Shown: one piece after another, positions 51,612-60,497 of the stretch
Layout of the letters: the number at the start of each line of letters is the position of its first letter
Position numbering within the stretch: position 1 is the stretch's first letter
Assembly: GCF_900188025.1 (NCBI RefSeq)
Contig: NZ_FZNO01000017.1
Coordinates: forward strand, 51,557 to 115,556
Direction of reading: 5' to 3'
Source of the DNA: Blastococcus mobilis
GTDB taxonomy: Bacteria > Actinomycetota > Actinomycetes > Mycobacteriales > Geodermatophilaceae
DNA: 64,000 nt
The notes under the pieces: generated by a model
Told to the model about the DNA's origin: nothing
Database searches by the model: none
Seen by the model: the letters and a program-made list of their open reading frames with translations, nothing else
Program-made: the position numbers and the translations under genes

Positions 51612-51900
51612 GCGGGAGGAACTGCTCCACGGCGCCCGCAGGCGGCCAAGCAGGCCCGCTCCGCGAGCGAGTCGGTGGCCCGCGTCCTCGGAGAGGACGC
51701 CGATGCCGTCGCGGAGGCGATGGAGGCGGTCCAGGAGGCGCTGGGTGGGCACCAGGACTCCGTGCTCATCCGCGAGCGGTTGCGTGACCTGGCTTGCACA
51801 CCACCAGCAGCGGTGCCGCGTTCCTGTACGGGCGCGCGCACGCGCTCGGGGAGGTGCGGGCACAGCAAGTGGAGCGGGCTCGTACGCCGCCTGGAGTGCC
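51612..51900 (+). pseudogene. Decayed CHAD-domain (polyphosphate-binding) protein fragment
   Basis: In one frame after a stop at 51609-51611, AAKQARSASESVARVLGEDA, then AMEAVQEALGGHQDSVL and RERLRDLA match the C-terminal part of CHAD domains. Around 51790 the match shifts by a net two bases to another frame: SSGAAFLYGRAHALGEVRAQ, the usual CHAD ending. No start or N-terminal half is recognisable upstream. So this is a truncated, frameshifted remnant. Intact CHAD proteins bind polyphosphate, which fits the phosphate genes around it. Confidence 0.65.
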
Positions 51901-52054
51901 GGGGGGCGTGAGCCCCTGCACCGCTGGCTGCGCTGTACCTCGACGCGTTCGGTGTTGGAGTGCAGATCGCGTTCTGTGCGTCGGAGCTCCTCCGGGCGTT
52001 CACGTGCGGCGCGGACGCTCGGGCCTGCACCAGCCACCGAGCGCAGGAGGAGAC

Positions 52055-52570
52055 ATGACGGCACCGGCGAACACCAGCAAGCCCGTCTCGCAGGCGACGA
52101 ACGCGAAGGGGCGCCGCGACGGCGAGTCCGGCGGGGGGCAGGACGAGCGCAGCGAGGCGGGGGCCGAGGGCTTCGCGGAGCTGGCCGAGACCAGGGAGGC
52201 CGCAGACGAGGATGCGCGGCGGCTCGCCGCCTCCGACGTGCTGGCCGAGGCGCGGGACGGCGGTCCCGTCGGCGACGAGCGCGTCCAGGAGCTCCGGCGG
52301 TCAGCCCGGGTGGAGTTGCTCACCGAGCTGCGTAGGCAGGAGCAGCAGCAGGCGCGCGAGCAGTTGGCGTGGGCGACCCGCCGCGGTGAGGACGCCGTCA
52401 CGGGCATGGTCGAAGGGGTGGCGGTCGTCGTGCGGAATGTCGTGCCGGCTGCGCTGCTGCGTCCGGAGGAGGTCATCGAGACCACCTACGCCCTGGCCGA
52501 TCAGGGCCTGCGGCTCACCCGTCGCCTGGCGCTGACGGTGGTCAGCAGCATCCGGAGCCTGACCGCCTGA
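52055..52570 (+). CDS. Hypothetical protein with acidic N-terminus and helical C-terminus
   Basis: 171 aa, not recognised. The first ~60 residues are polar, Glu/Asp/Gly/Arg-rich and probably disordered. Residues 70-115 are a charged helix with many Glu/Gln (RQEQQQAREQLAW). The last ~55 are amphipathic and partly hydrophobic (GMVEGVAVVVRNVVPAALL), possibly membrane-associating. GCAGGAGGAG precedes ATG 52055. Stands alone between the CHAD relic and convergent ppk2. Confidence 0.75.
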   Translation: MTAPANTSKPVSQATNAKGRRDGESGGGQDERSEAGAEGFAELAETREAADEDARRLAASDVLAEARDGGPVGDERVQELRRSARVELLTELRRQEQQQAREQLAWATRRGEDAVTGMVEGVAVVVRNVVPAALLRPEEVIETTYALADQGLRLTRRLALTVVSSIRSLTA

Positions 52571-52649
52571 TGCTCTGACGGTCCAGCGGACCCTGACGAC
52601 ACGTGCGCCCCGGCTGCCCGTCCCCGACGAGCGGCCGGGGCGCTCCGCG

Positions 52650-53612
52650 TCAACGGGTCAGCGGCTCGGCGGCGATGGGGTCGTCGTCCAGGACGTCGGC
52701 GGCCGATCCGACGATCAGCGGATCGGGGACGCCGACGATCTCAGGGTCCTTGTCGGTGTAGTCCAGGCGGGACAGGACGTGTCGCATCGCCTCGAGTCGA
52801 CCGCGCTTCTTGTCGTTGCTCTTGATCACCGTCCAGGGCGCGTCGGCGGTGTCCGTGTGCAGGAACATCGTCTCCTTCGCCTCGGTGTACTCGTCCCATT
52901 TGTCGAGGGACGCCAGGTCGGTGGGGGAGAGCTTCCACTGCCGGACGGGGTCGATCTGCCGCACGATGAACCGGCTGCGCTGCTCTCCGCGCGACACCGA
53001 GAACCAGAGCTTGATCAGGTGGATGTCGCTCTGCACCAGCATCTTCTCGAACAGGGGGGCCTGCCGGAGGAACCGTTCGTACTCCTCGGTGGTCGCGTAG
53101 CCCATCACCCTCTCGACGCCGGCCCGGTTGTACCAGGACCGGTCGAACAGCACGATCTCTCCGCCGGCGGGGAGGTGCTGGACGTAGCGCTGGAAGTACC
53201 ACTGGGTCCGCTCGCGCTCCGAGGGCTTGTCCAGCGCCACCACCCGGGCGCCGCGCGGGTTGAGGTGCTGGGTGAACCGCTTGATGGTGCCGCCCTTGCC
53301 GGCTGCGTCACGACCCTCGAAGACGATCACGAGCTTCTGACCTGTCTCCTTGACCCAACCCTGCAGTTTCAGCAGCTCGATCTGCAGTCGCCTCTTGGCG
53401 ACCTCGTATTCCCGGCGCTGCATCCGCTCCGGGTACGGATAGCCCTCCCGCCAGGTCTCCACCCGTTGCCCGTCCGGACCGAGCAGGTCCCGGTCGTCGT
53501 CCCAGTCCTCGTCGGAACTCTCGTCGGGCAGCGCCGCGAGCCGCCACTGGCGGAGGTCGATGCGTTCGCCCTGCTGCCCCTCGCAGGCACGGAAACGGGG
53601 AGGCTGGGTCAC
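52650..53612 (-). CDS. ppk2: Polyphosphate kinase 2 (PPK2)
   Basis: 320 aa cytosolic kinase that transfers phosphate between polyphosphate and nucleoside (di)phosphates. Walker A EGRDAAGKGG (99-108), Walker B/lid region FDRSWYNRAGVERVMG, and the family motif WKLSPTDLASLDKWDEYTEA. GTG 53612 is chosen because GAAAGGA lies 8 nt upstream; starts at 53630 and 53699 would add residues outside the usual family N-terminus. Single PPK2 domain of the class that generally phosphorylates NDPs. Located between pst and phoX-type genes. Confidence 0.94.
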   Translation of the reverse strand: MTQPPRFRACEGQQGERIDLRQWRLAALPDESSDEDWDDDRDLLGPDGQRVETWREGYPYPERMQRREYEVAKRRLQIELLKLQGWVKETGQKLVIVFEGRDAAGKGGTIKRFTQHLNPRGARVVALDKPSERERTQWYFQRYVQHLPAGGEIVLFDRSWYNRAGVERVMGYATTEEYERFLRQAPLFEKMLVQSDIHLIKLWFSVSRGEQRSRFIVRQIDPVRQWKLSPTDLASLDKWDEYTEAKETMFLHTDTADAPWTVIKSNDKKRGRLEAMRHVLSRLDYTDKDPEIVGVPDPLIVGSAADVLDDDPIAAEPLTR

Positions 53613-53858
53613 GCTGGCAGTCCTTTCCATCCAGTCTGCTGCGGGCTCGCCGGAGCCGAAGAACCGGTGCCGCTCGTCCGGCAGCCGCCTGCTCGGCACG
53701 AGCCCGGGAACCCCCGATGATCCTCCAGGGCAGTACGGCGGCTGGCGCGACCGTGGCGAGAACGCCCGTCTGTCCGGCAGCAGACCGGTCGGTGAACAGC
53801 TGCCGCACGGTGCCCTGTGGGCCGATTACGGGAAGGGCCGGCTGCCGAGTAGCTGACC

Positions 53859-54191
53859 GTGGAGATGCTCGTGGGAGGGGTACTGCTGCTGGTGGCCGTG
53901 CTGCTTGCCGTCGTGGCGGGGGCCGTGATGACCGTCGACGAGGGGGCCGCACCGGAATCTCGTGGTGACCGGTCCGGCGCCGAGGATGACAGGGCTGTGA
54001 CAGTGCTGGTCGTGGCGTCGCTGGCCGTGGCCGCCGGAACGACGGGAGCCGCCCTGCTGAGCCCCAGCTGGCTCTGGCTCAGCGGGCTCGCGCCGTTCCT
54101 GGTTCCCGTCGTCGCGGTGCTACCGCCGCTTCTCGTGGGGGCGCACACGGCTCGTCGTCGAGCCCGGCGGCAACGGCGGACCAGGACATGA
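53859..54191 (+). CDS. Small membrane protein of unknown function
   Basis: 110 aa with three hydrophobic segments (about 3-24, 46-66, 70-93), an acidic loop between the first two, and an Arg-rich tail. GTG 53859 and ATG 53865 are both possible; no clear ribosome site. The 246 bp upstream (53613-53858) holds no recognisable gene. Confidence 0.6.
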   Translation: MEMLVGGVLLLVAVLLAVVAGAVMTVDEGAAPESRGDRSGAEDDRAVTVLVVASLAVAAGTTGAALLSPSWLWLSGLAPFLVPVVAVLPPLLVGAHTARRRARRQRRTRT

Positions 54192-54295
54192 CCGGGAGCC
54201 GCGCCGGCCGATCGAAGAATGCCCCTGACCCAGAAGAATAACTTTGCTGCCCACCGTTACGACGCCCGTACGTGGCTGCTCATGGCGGTCACGGC

Positions 54296-54937
54296 TCACG
54301 CCACCTCGTGCCGAGTCGTTCGGGTCCGCGCCGCAGCGAGACCGGACGCGATCTCCTCGGCCCACGCAGAGACTGCCGCCCAGTCGCGGTGGTCGCCCGC
54401 CGGCGCCGGCCTTCCAGTCAGGAGCCGGCGCTCGACGGCGGATAGCAGACGACCCTCCAGCCGGCCGGGAAAGAACCGGTGGTCGCGCGAGCCGATCGAT
54501 GCACCCACCCGCCGGCCGTCATCGCCGTCGATCGATGTGTCGACGGCTTGGTCCGCCACCCCGCTGGAGAACAGCCACGTCGGCCGCCGACCGAGGGCCC
54601 CAGCGGTGGCCTCGGCGTATCTGACGGCCGGCGTCAGCCATCGACGGCCGTAGACGGGGCTGCCGAGGACGACCGCGTCGAAGGCGGCCGGGTCGGGGTG
54701 CTGCTGCACCGGCGCGAGATGCACCGACAGCGCGCACTGCCCGGCCGCGTCGGTCATGGGCAGCTGCCGGGCGAGGGCGGCGGCGATCTCTCTCGTGGCC
54801 CCGTGCCGGCTGGCGAAGACGACCAGGACGCGCGTGCCACCTCCATGCGCCCGGCCGGTGGACGCAGGGTGTTCAGGCACCCCTGGCGCGGTGGCGGTGC
54901 AGGACTGTCCCGTGGGGGTGAGGAGTGGGGCGGTCAT
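54296..54937 (-). CDS. Flavodoxin-domain protein
   Basis: 213 aa. An N-terminal ~35-residue polar extension precedes a flavodoxin fold: FMN-phosphate loop ASRHGATREIA, then VVLGSPVYGRRWLTPAVRYA and a C-terminal WAEEIASGL helix. Similar to HemG-like protoporphyrinogen oxidase/menaquinone-linked flavodoxins of Actinobacteria. AGGGAGC precedes ATG 54937. Divergent from the PhoX-like gene across 201 bp. Role unknown. Confidence 0.85.
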   Translation of the reverse strand: MTAPLLTPTGQSCTATAPGVPEHPASTGRAHGGGTRVLVVFASRHGATREIAAALARQLPMTDAAGQCALSVHLAPVQQHPDPAAFDAVVLGSPVYGRRWLTPAVRYAEATAGALGRRPTWLFSSGVADQAVDTSIDGDDGRRVGASIGSRDHRFFPGRLEGRLLSAVERRLLTGRPAPAGDHRDWAAVSAWAEEIASGLAAARTRTTRHEVA

Positions 54938-55138
54938 CGTGCTCCCTGTGTCGATCGGGCCCTGCGCCGGACGGTAAGGAGCCGGAACGGCTCTCACGTG
55001 AACGCCGCTGGAACACCGTGCCGCACGCGGAGACGAGCGTTTCCCGGAGCTTCGTGCGACGGCCGACTGCCGGACTCTCGCGCTCCTTAGCGTCGGAGCG
55101 GTCCGTCCCAGACAAGACCCTCGCAAGGAGAGCGCTTC

Positions 55139-56629
55139 GTGACATCCTCCCTTGATCGCCGGAAGTTCCTGCAGCGCGGCGCCGTCGTCACGGCCGGCAC
55201 CCTGCTGGCCGGCGGTACGCATGCCTTGACCGCGCACGGGGCCCTCGCCGCCCCCGGCCGCCGTGGTCAGCAGGTGCAGGCGCCGGACAACGGCGGTTAC
55301 GGCCCGCTCCAGCCCACGTCCGACAAGACCACCGGCCTGCCCCTGCTGCATCTGCCCGCTGGCTTCGAGTACGCGTCGTTCGGGCACAACGCGGTGTACG
55401 CGACGCGGCTGAATGCCGAGCGGCAGCTCAACCTGCCCACCCACGGCAGCGACGGCCGGCCCACCCCGGGCCGCCACGACGGCATGGCCGCCTTCCCCAC
55501 CTCCACCGACGGCATCGTCCGCCTCGTGCGCAACCACGAGCAGGGCTACTCACCCACCGATGTGCGGCAGGACCCCGACGAGATCCACGGCGCGTACAAC
55601 CAGTACAACAGCACGGTCATCGGGGACCCCGAGGACGCCTACGACCCGCGGGCGGCCGGTGGCACCACCACGCTGACCTTCGACACGCGGTCGCTGCGGT
55701 TGCTCGACAGCTTCATCAGCCTGGGCGGCACGTCGGTCAACTGCGCGGGCGGGCCCACCCCGTGGGGCACGTGGCTCAGCTGCGAGGAGACGGTGAACGG
55801 CCCCGAGAACAACCCGTCGTTCACGCGGAAGCACGGGTACGTCTTCGAGGTGCCGGCCGACGGCGGACCGGTCGACGACCCCCAGCCGTACACCGCGATG
55901 GGCCGGTTCGTGCACGAGGCGGTGGCCGTCGACCCGGCCACCGGCATCGTCTACGAGACCGAGGACAGCGGGAACACCTCGGGCTTCTACCGCTTCATCC
56001 CGAACGAGCCGGGCAACCTCGGCGCCGGCGGGCAGCTGCAGATGCTCGCGGTGAAGACCCAGCCGCAGCTGAAGACCTACGAGGGCCACAGCGACCGGGT
56101 CGGCAACCCGATGCCGGTCGAGTGGGTCACCATCGACGACCCGGACCCCGAGGTCATCACCAGCGAGTCGGTCTTCAACCAGGGCTGGGCCAAGGGCGGC
56201 GCCGCCTTCGCCCGGCTGGAGGGCTGCTGGTACGACGGCGGCAGCATCTTCTTCAACGCGACCAGCGGCGGCGACGCCCGCTGCGGCCAGGTGTGGGAGT
56301 ACCGGCCGCGGGGCCGCTCCGGCGGGCAGCTGATCCTGGTGTTCGAGTCGCCCTCGCCCGAGCTCCTCGACGCCCCCGACAACATCACCGTCAGCCCCCG
56401 GGGCGGCCTGGTGCTGTGCGAGGACGGCGGCGGCGACCAGTACGTCCGCGGCCTCAACGAGCGGGGCGAGATCTTCGACTTCGCGCGGAACAGCATCGTG
56501 GGCCCGGAGGCCAACAACGAGTTCGCCGGCGCCTGCTTCAGCCCCGACGGCGAGGTCATGTTCGTCAATATCCAGACCCCGGGGGTCAGCTTCGCGATCC
56601 GCGGCCCGTGGGAGAAGGGCGCGCTCTGA
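55139..56629 (+). CDS. PhoX-family (DUF839) secreted phosphatase-like protein with Tat signal
   Basis: 496 aa. Twin-arginine signal DRRKFLQRGA followed by a hydrophobic core and an ALAAPG cleavage region. The mature part is a DUF839/PhoX beta-propeller: VRNHEQGYSPTDV, GTWLSCEETVNGPENN, FVHEAVAVDPATG, LCEDGGGDQYVRG. PhoX enzymes are Ca/Fe-dependent extracellular phosphatases exported folded by Tat. AAGGAGAG precedes GTG 55139. The next three genes are tatB, tatA and tatC, so this is presumably a co-localised Tat client and part of phosphate scavenging. Confidence 0.9.
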   Translation: MTSSLDRRKFLQRGAVVTAGTLLAGGTHALTAHGALAAPGRRGQQVQAPDNGGYGPLQPTSDKTTGLPLLHLPAGFEYASFGHNAVYATRLNAERQLNLPTHGSDGRPTPGRHDGMAAFPTSTDGIVRLVRNHEQGYSPTDVRQDPDEIHGAYNQYNSTVIGDPEDAYDPRAAGGTTTLTFDTRSLRLLDSFISLGGTSVNCAGGPTPWGTWLSCEETVNGPENNPSFTRKHGYVFEVPADGGPVDDPQPYTAMGRFVHEAVAVDPATGIVYETEDSGNTSGFYRFIPNEPGNLGAGGQLQMLAVKTQPQLKTYEGHSDRVGNPMPVEWVTIDDPDPEVITSESVFNQGWAKGGAAFARLEGCWYDGGSIFFNATSGGDARCGQVWEYRPRGRSGGQLILVFESPSPELLDAPDNITVSPRGGLVLCEDGGGDQYVRGLNERGEIFDFARNSIVGPEANNEFAGACFSPDGEVMFVNIQTPGVSFAIRGPWEKGAL

Positions 56630-56720
56630 CCCGAGCGACCCTCTGCCCAGGTGTCCCCGGTGCCACCCGGCGCCGGGGACACCCGCGGGACCACCGACGC
56701 CCGACCGCGATGGAGTGGCC

Positions 56721-56999
56721 GTGTTCAACTCGATCGGCTGGGGCGAGATCGTCGTGCTCGCACTGGCCGCACTGTTCATCTTCGGACCTGAGCGTCTGCC
56801 GGACCTGGCCCGCGAGTCCGCGTCCGGCCTGAAACGCCTGCGTGGGGCCATGACGGGCGTGCGGAGCACGCTCGACGAGAGCCTCGGGGAGGACCTCGGT
56901 CGGCTGAGCGATCTCGATCTCCGCCAGTACCAGCCCCGCGAGCTGGTGCGCCGGCACCTTCTGGGCGACGACGCCCCCGGTGGGCGACCCGTCCGCTGA
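56721..56999 (+). CDS. tatB: Sec-independent translocase protein TatB
   Basis: 92 aa. One N-terminal TM (IGWGEIVVLALAALFIFGPE), the Phe-Gly-Pro-Glu hinge of TatB, then an amphipathic helix (LPDLARESASGLKRLRGAM) and a polar tail. GTG 56721 has GGAG about 5 nt upstream; GTG 56715 is two codons earlier. Works with TatC in signal recognition. Confidence 0.88.
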   Translation: MFNSIGWGEIVVLALAALFIFGPERLPDLARESASGLKRLRGAMTGVRSTLDESLGEDLGRLSDLDLRQYQPRELVRRHLLGDDAPGGRPVR

Positions 57000-57054
57000 C
57001 CCCCGCCATCCGACCAACCCCTGACCACGGACCACGGACCACGAGGAGAACCTG

Positions 57055-57315
57055 ATGAACCTGGGACCGCTCGAGATCGGCCTGATCGTGCTGGCCATCC
57101 TTCTGCTCTTCGGCTACAAGAAGTTGCCCGACGCTTCCCGCTCGCTCGGCCGCTCGCTCCGCATCTTCAAGGGCGAGATGAAGGGCATGAAGGACGACGA
57201 CCGCCGCGAGGCCCAGGAGCCGGCCGCACTGCACGGTGAGGTCGTGGCGCCGCCGGTGGGCGCCCCCGAGAGCAGGCCCGAGGCGCGGACGGTGCTGCCC
57301 GACGCCGCCCGCTGA
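57055..57315 (+). CDS. tatA: Sec-independent translocase protein TatA
   Basis: 86 aa. N-terminal TM (PLEIGLIVLAILLLFGYKKL) with the FGxKKLP hinge of TatA and the amphipathic helix SLGRSLRIFKGEMKGM, then an acidic/proline tail. ACGAGGAGAA precedes ATG 57055. Pore-forming component. Confidence 0.94.
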   Translation: MNLGPLEIGLIVLAILLLFGYKKLPDASRSLGRSLRIFKGEMKGMKDDDRREAQEPAALHGEVVAPPVGAPESRPEARTVLPDAAR

Positions 57316-57331
57316 CCCCGTCGTGGGAACC

Positions 57332-58228
57332 GTGAGGATCGGCCGCCTTCGTCGGCGACGGGAGATCCGCGACCCGCAGGGCAGCATGTCCCTCGTCGAG
57401 CACCTCACCGAGCTGCGCAACCGGGTCGGCGTCTCGCTGCTGTACGTGCTCGCCGGGACCGCACTGGCGTTCTGGTGGTACGACCACGGGCTCGGCGAAT
57501 TCATCAGGGCGCCCTACTGCAGCCTCCCTGACGAGCTTCGCTACGGCGGAAGTGAAGGCGGCTGCGAGCTCCTGGTCACCGACGTGTTCGGTGGCGCCCT
57601 CATCCGTCTGAAGATCAGCGCGATCGTGGGCGTCGTCCTCTCGGCGCCGTTCTGGCTCTTTCAGCTGTGGCGCTTCCTCACCCCCGGACTGCGGCGAGCG
57701 GAGAAGCGTTACGGCGTCGCCTTCGTGGCCGGCTCGACTACCTTGTTCGCTCTCGGTGCCGCGCTGGCCTATGCCTCGCTCGCCACCGGGCTCCGCCTCC
57801 TGCTGGGCCTGGCCGGTGAGGGAGTCCTGATCGCCCTGACTGCGCAGGACTACATCGGCTTCGTCATCTCGCTGCTGTTGGCATTCGGGCTGTCCTTCGA
57901 GCTGCCTCTGATCGCCGTGGCGCTGAATCTCGTCGGCGTCCTCTCGCACGCCGCGCTCTCGGGTGCCCGTCGCTGGATCTTCTTCCTGACGGTGCTCTTC
58001 GCGGCGTTCGTCACCCCGACCCAGGATCCGTTCACGATGCTCGTGATGGCAGCACCGATGATCGTGCTGTTCGAGCTCGCCATCCAGATGGCCCGCGTCA
58101 TCGACCGCCGGCGGGCCCAGCGGACGGCGATCGACTCGTTCCACGACGTGGACGACGACGAGCCCTCGCCGCTCGAGGTCGCACCGTCCCGGCTGGAGGA
58201 CGAGGACCGCAGCACGGTTCCGAGGTGA
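57332..58228 (+). CDS. tatC: Sec-independent translocase protein TatC
   Basis: 298 aa, six membrane spans. The conserved first cytoplasmic motif MSLVEHLTELRNR binds twin-arginine signals; FLTPGLRRAEKR and FVTPTQDPFTML are further TatC hallmarks. GTG 57332 gives the usual basic N-terminus; GTG 57323 and ATG 57386 are alternatives. Its stop is only 14 bp from the predicted IS end, so the IS/intron cluster lies directly downstream of the tat operon. Confidence 0.93.
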   Translation: MRIGRLRRRREIRDPQGSMSLVEHLTELRNRVGVSLLYVLAGTALAFWWYDHGLGEFIRAPYCSLPDELRYGGSEGGCELLVTDVFGGALIRLKISAIVGVVLSAPFWLFQLWRFLTPGLRRAEKRYGVAFVAGSTTLFALGAALAYASLATGLRLLLGLAGEGVLIALTAQDYIGFVISLLLAFGLSFELPLIAVALNLVGVLSHAALSGARRWIFFLTVLFAAFVTPTQDPFTMLVMAAPMIVLFELAIQMARVIDRRRAQRTAIDSFHDVDDDEPSPLEVAPSRLEDEDRSTVPR

Positions 58229-58242
58229 CGGCGGTACAGCTG

Positions 58243-58258
58243 CTAGCCCGGGGATTTC
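58243..58258. repeat. Candidate left terminal inverted repeat of IS1380-like copy 1
   Basis: CTAGCCCGGGGATTTC, 13/16 identical to the right end read inward, and directly followed by the intron's GTGCG 5' end. Confidence 0.55.
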
Positions 58259-58845
58259 GTGCGCCCAGCAGAACAGGGGGTGACCTCGTGAGGTGACGAG
58301 GTGATCGTCGTGTTCGTGCTCGTCGTCGCTTGCCGGTGGAAGTCCGGTCCGGGTAGCTGCCAGGAGGCCCGGTAGCAGACTGGCGGCTCGGTCTGGAAAC
58401 GGGCCGGGTCGGAGCCCAGTGTCGAAAGCCCTGCAAGGGGGAGCGACTGGACGGTCCGCAGCATCACGCGAAGTCTGCAGCGTCGTTAGAGGTCCTGCCC
58501 AGGAGGGTGGGAGCAGGGGGAGCCGAGCCGCTGAAATCACGGCGAAGGCCACGGACGCGGTGAAGATCCTGGATCGCAGCCGTCAGGAACCCTCCGGCGT
58601 ATGGGGCGTGGAACGTTCAGATAGTGACGGCGGGAACTGGGGAGGCCCTCCCCGGCCCGGTGACCTGCGAGCTTGTCACCGGAGCGGCACGCCCTATAAC
58701 CGGTTCACGCCGGGAAGTGGGTGGTGCGCCGGGTGGGCGTCGGAGGCGGCCGTAGTACCGATTGAGCCGAGCGGACAACACAACCGCCGGTGAGGGAAGG
58801 GCCGCCGCTTCGTCGAGGCGTTGTGCTCGTCAAGGAGGTGGCCCG

Positions 58846-60222
58846 GTGAGTGCCGTTTCGGCTAGACCCGCCGCGCAGGAGTCCACTTCGGACTCGGTCC
58901 GTGCCTTGCAGCACACGCTTTACCGGGCGGCCAAGGCCGATCCCGGGCGTCGGTTCCACGCGCTGGCAGACAAGGTCTATCGCAGAGACGTTCTGCAGCG
59001 GGCGTGGGTCCAGGTGCGCCGCAACAGCGGCGCGGCAGGTATCGACGGCAAGACCATCGCCGAGGTCGAGCAGTACGGGGTGTCCCGGTTGCTCGACGAG
59101 CTGGCCACCGACCTGAAGGAGGGCAGGTGGCGTCCGCAACCGGCGCGCCGGGTGTTCATTCCCAAGCCCGGCGGCCGAGAGCGGCGCCCGCTGTCGATCC
59201 CGACGGTGGGAGACCGGGTCGTGCAGGCAGCGGCGAAGATCGTGCTCGAGCCGATCTTCGAGGCCGACATGCTCGACTGCTCGTTCGGGTTCCGACCCAG
59301 GCGGGCAGCGCACGACGCCCTGCAGGTACTCATCGATGAGTCCTGGCGGGGCCGCCGGTGGGTGGTCGAGACGGACATCGCCAACTGCTTCGAGGCGATT
59401 CCGCACGAGAAGTTGATGCAGGCTGTTGCCGAACGCGTCTGTGACCAGGCCGTGGTGAAGCTGCTGCGCGTGATGCTGCGCGCGGGGGTCATGCACGACG
59501 GTGAGGTCCGGCGTCCGGTCACCGGCACGCCGCAGGGCGGGGTGCTCTCCCCGCTGCTGGCCAACGTCTACCTGCACCGGCTGGACCGGGCATGGGACGA
59601 GCGGCAGCACGGTGTGCTGGTCCGGTACGCCGATGACGTGGTGGTGATGTGCGTGTCACGCGCCCAGGCCGAGGCCGCGCTCGCGCGGCTGAGAGCCCTG
59701 CTGGCCGACCTCGGCCTGGAGCCGAAGGCGGCCAAGACCCGCATCGTGCAGCTGACCGTCGGCGGTGAGGGGCTGGACTTCCTCGGTTTCCACCACCGGC
59801 TGGTCGAAAGCGACGGGCGGCGCACCGGCAAGCACGTCACCTTCCTGGCCCGCTGGCCCACGAGCAAGGCCATGCAGCACGCCCGCGACCGGATTCGGGA
59901 ACTCACCGACCGGTCCAAGCTGCTGCTACCCGTCGAAGTGATCGTGGCGAACGTCAACCGGTTCGTCCGCGGCTGGGCCGCGTACTTCCGATACGGCAAC
60001 TCGTCCCGGCACTTCGACAAGATCAGGTGATACCTGCGGATGCGGCTGGCGCTGGTGATCAGCAAGCGCCATCGCCGCAGCCGAGCCTTCGGATGGTCGG
60101 TGATCGCCTACTCCTCGACCAACCAGCTCGGCCTGATCAACCTTGACGGAACCGTCGCCGCACCCAGACCCTTCCGGGCCTGGCGGGTGACACCGAATGC
60201 CGGCGGTGAACGACGTCGGTAA
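58846..60222 (+). pseudogene. Group II intron reverse transcriptase/maturase, nonsense-interrupted
   Basis: Starts at GTG 58846 with AAGGAGG at 58832-58838. RT fingers/palm are intact: GIDGKTIAEVE, KPGGRERRPLSIPTVGDRVV, FGFRPRRAAHDAL, TGTPQGGVLSPLLANVYL, the catalytic YADDVVVM, and LGLEPKAAKT. A TGA at 60028-60030 follows FDKIR, where relatives continue with Arg. The same frame then continues YLRMRLALVISKRHRRSRAF to a TAA at 60220-60222. So a CGA-to-TGA change probably removes the last 63 residues of the thumb/X/C-terminal region. The 394-residue product may be made but be defective. Confidence 0.85.
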
Positions 60223-60253
60223 GCCGTGTGCGGGAGAACCGCACGCACGGTTT
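60221..60253 (+). ncRNA. Group II intron domain V
   Basis: AAGCCGTGTGCGGGAGAACC continuing to CGCACGCACGGTTT: a ~33-nt hairpin with the catalytic AGC triad and GAGA-type loop, the most conserved group II intron element. It starts at the maturase stop codon. Downstream, 60254-60350 would be domain VI. Confidence 0.85.
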
Positions 60254-60497
60254 GACGGGCGGGAGCTGGAAACGGAGCAGCCCGGCCACGGACACGGCGA
60301 AGAACGACCCGGCGGGAAACCGCCCCGGTCATCGTGGCACCGAGTCCTACCGCCGGAAAGCTGCCACCGCGCCAGCTCCCGACCCTCCACGCCGCGTGAT
60401 CGGTTGAGGCTGATCGGGAACGCGAAAGCTGCTCCTGACCTGCGAGGATCTGGGTTGTCTAGGTCCTGATCAACGCGGAGCCGGGAGCACCTTTCTG

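Larger units (their letters stand above)
58259..60350 (+). mobile_element. Group II intron with reverse transcriptase/maturase gene
   Basis: The 5' end GTGCGCCC matches the bacterial group II GUGYG start. A roughly 590-nt structured 5' region (conserved pieces such as CCGTAGTACCGATTGAGCCG and GACAACACAACCGCCGGTGA) precedes the maturase gene. Domain V follows the maturase. The 3' end is approximate: a CCTAC near 60350 resembles the end of domain VI. The maturase has an in-frame stop, so mobility now depends on readthrough or another maturase. Confidence 0.85.

Noticed and set aside
53791..53797. GGTGAAC as part of a PHO box near ppk2
   Set aside because: No second unit 11 bp away on either side; a single heptamer is not informative.
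60438..60451. CCTGCGAGGATCT as the left end of IS1380 copy 1
   Set aside because: Agreement with the right end is limited to CCT and GGATCT with a gap; the repeat at 58243 matches better. Kept only as a fallback.
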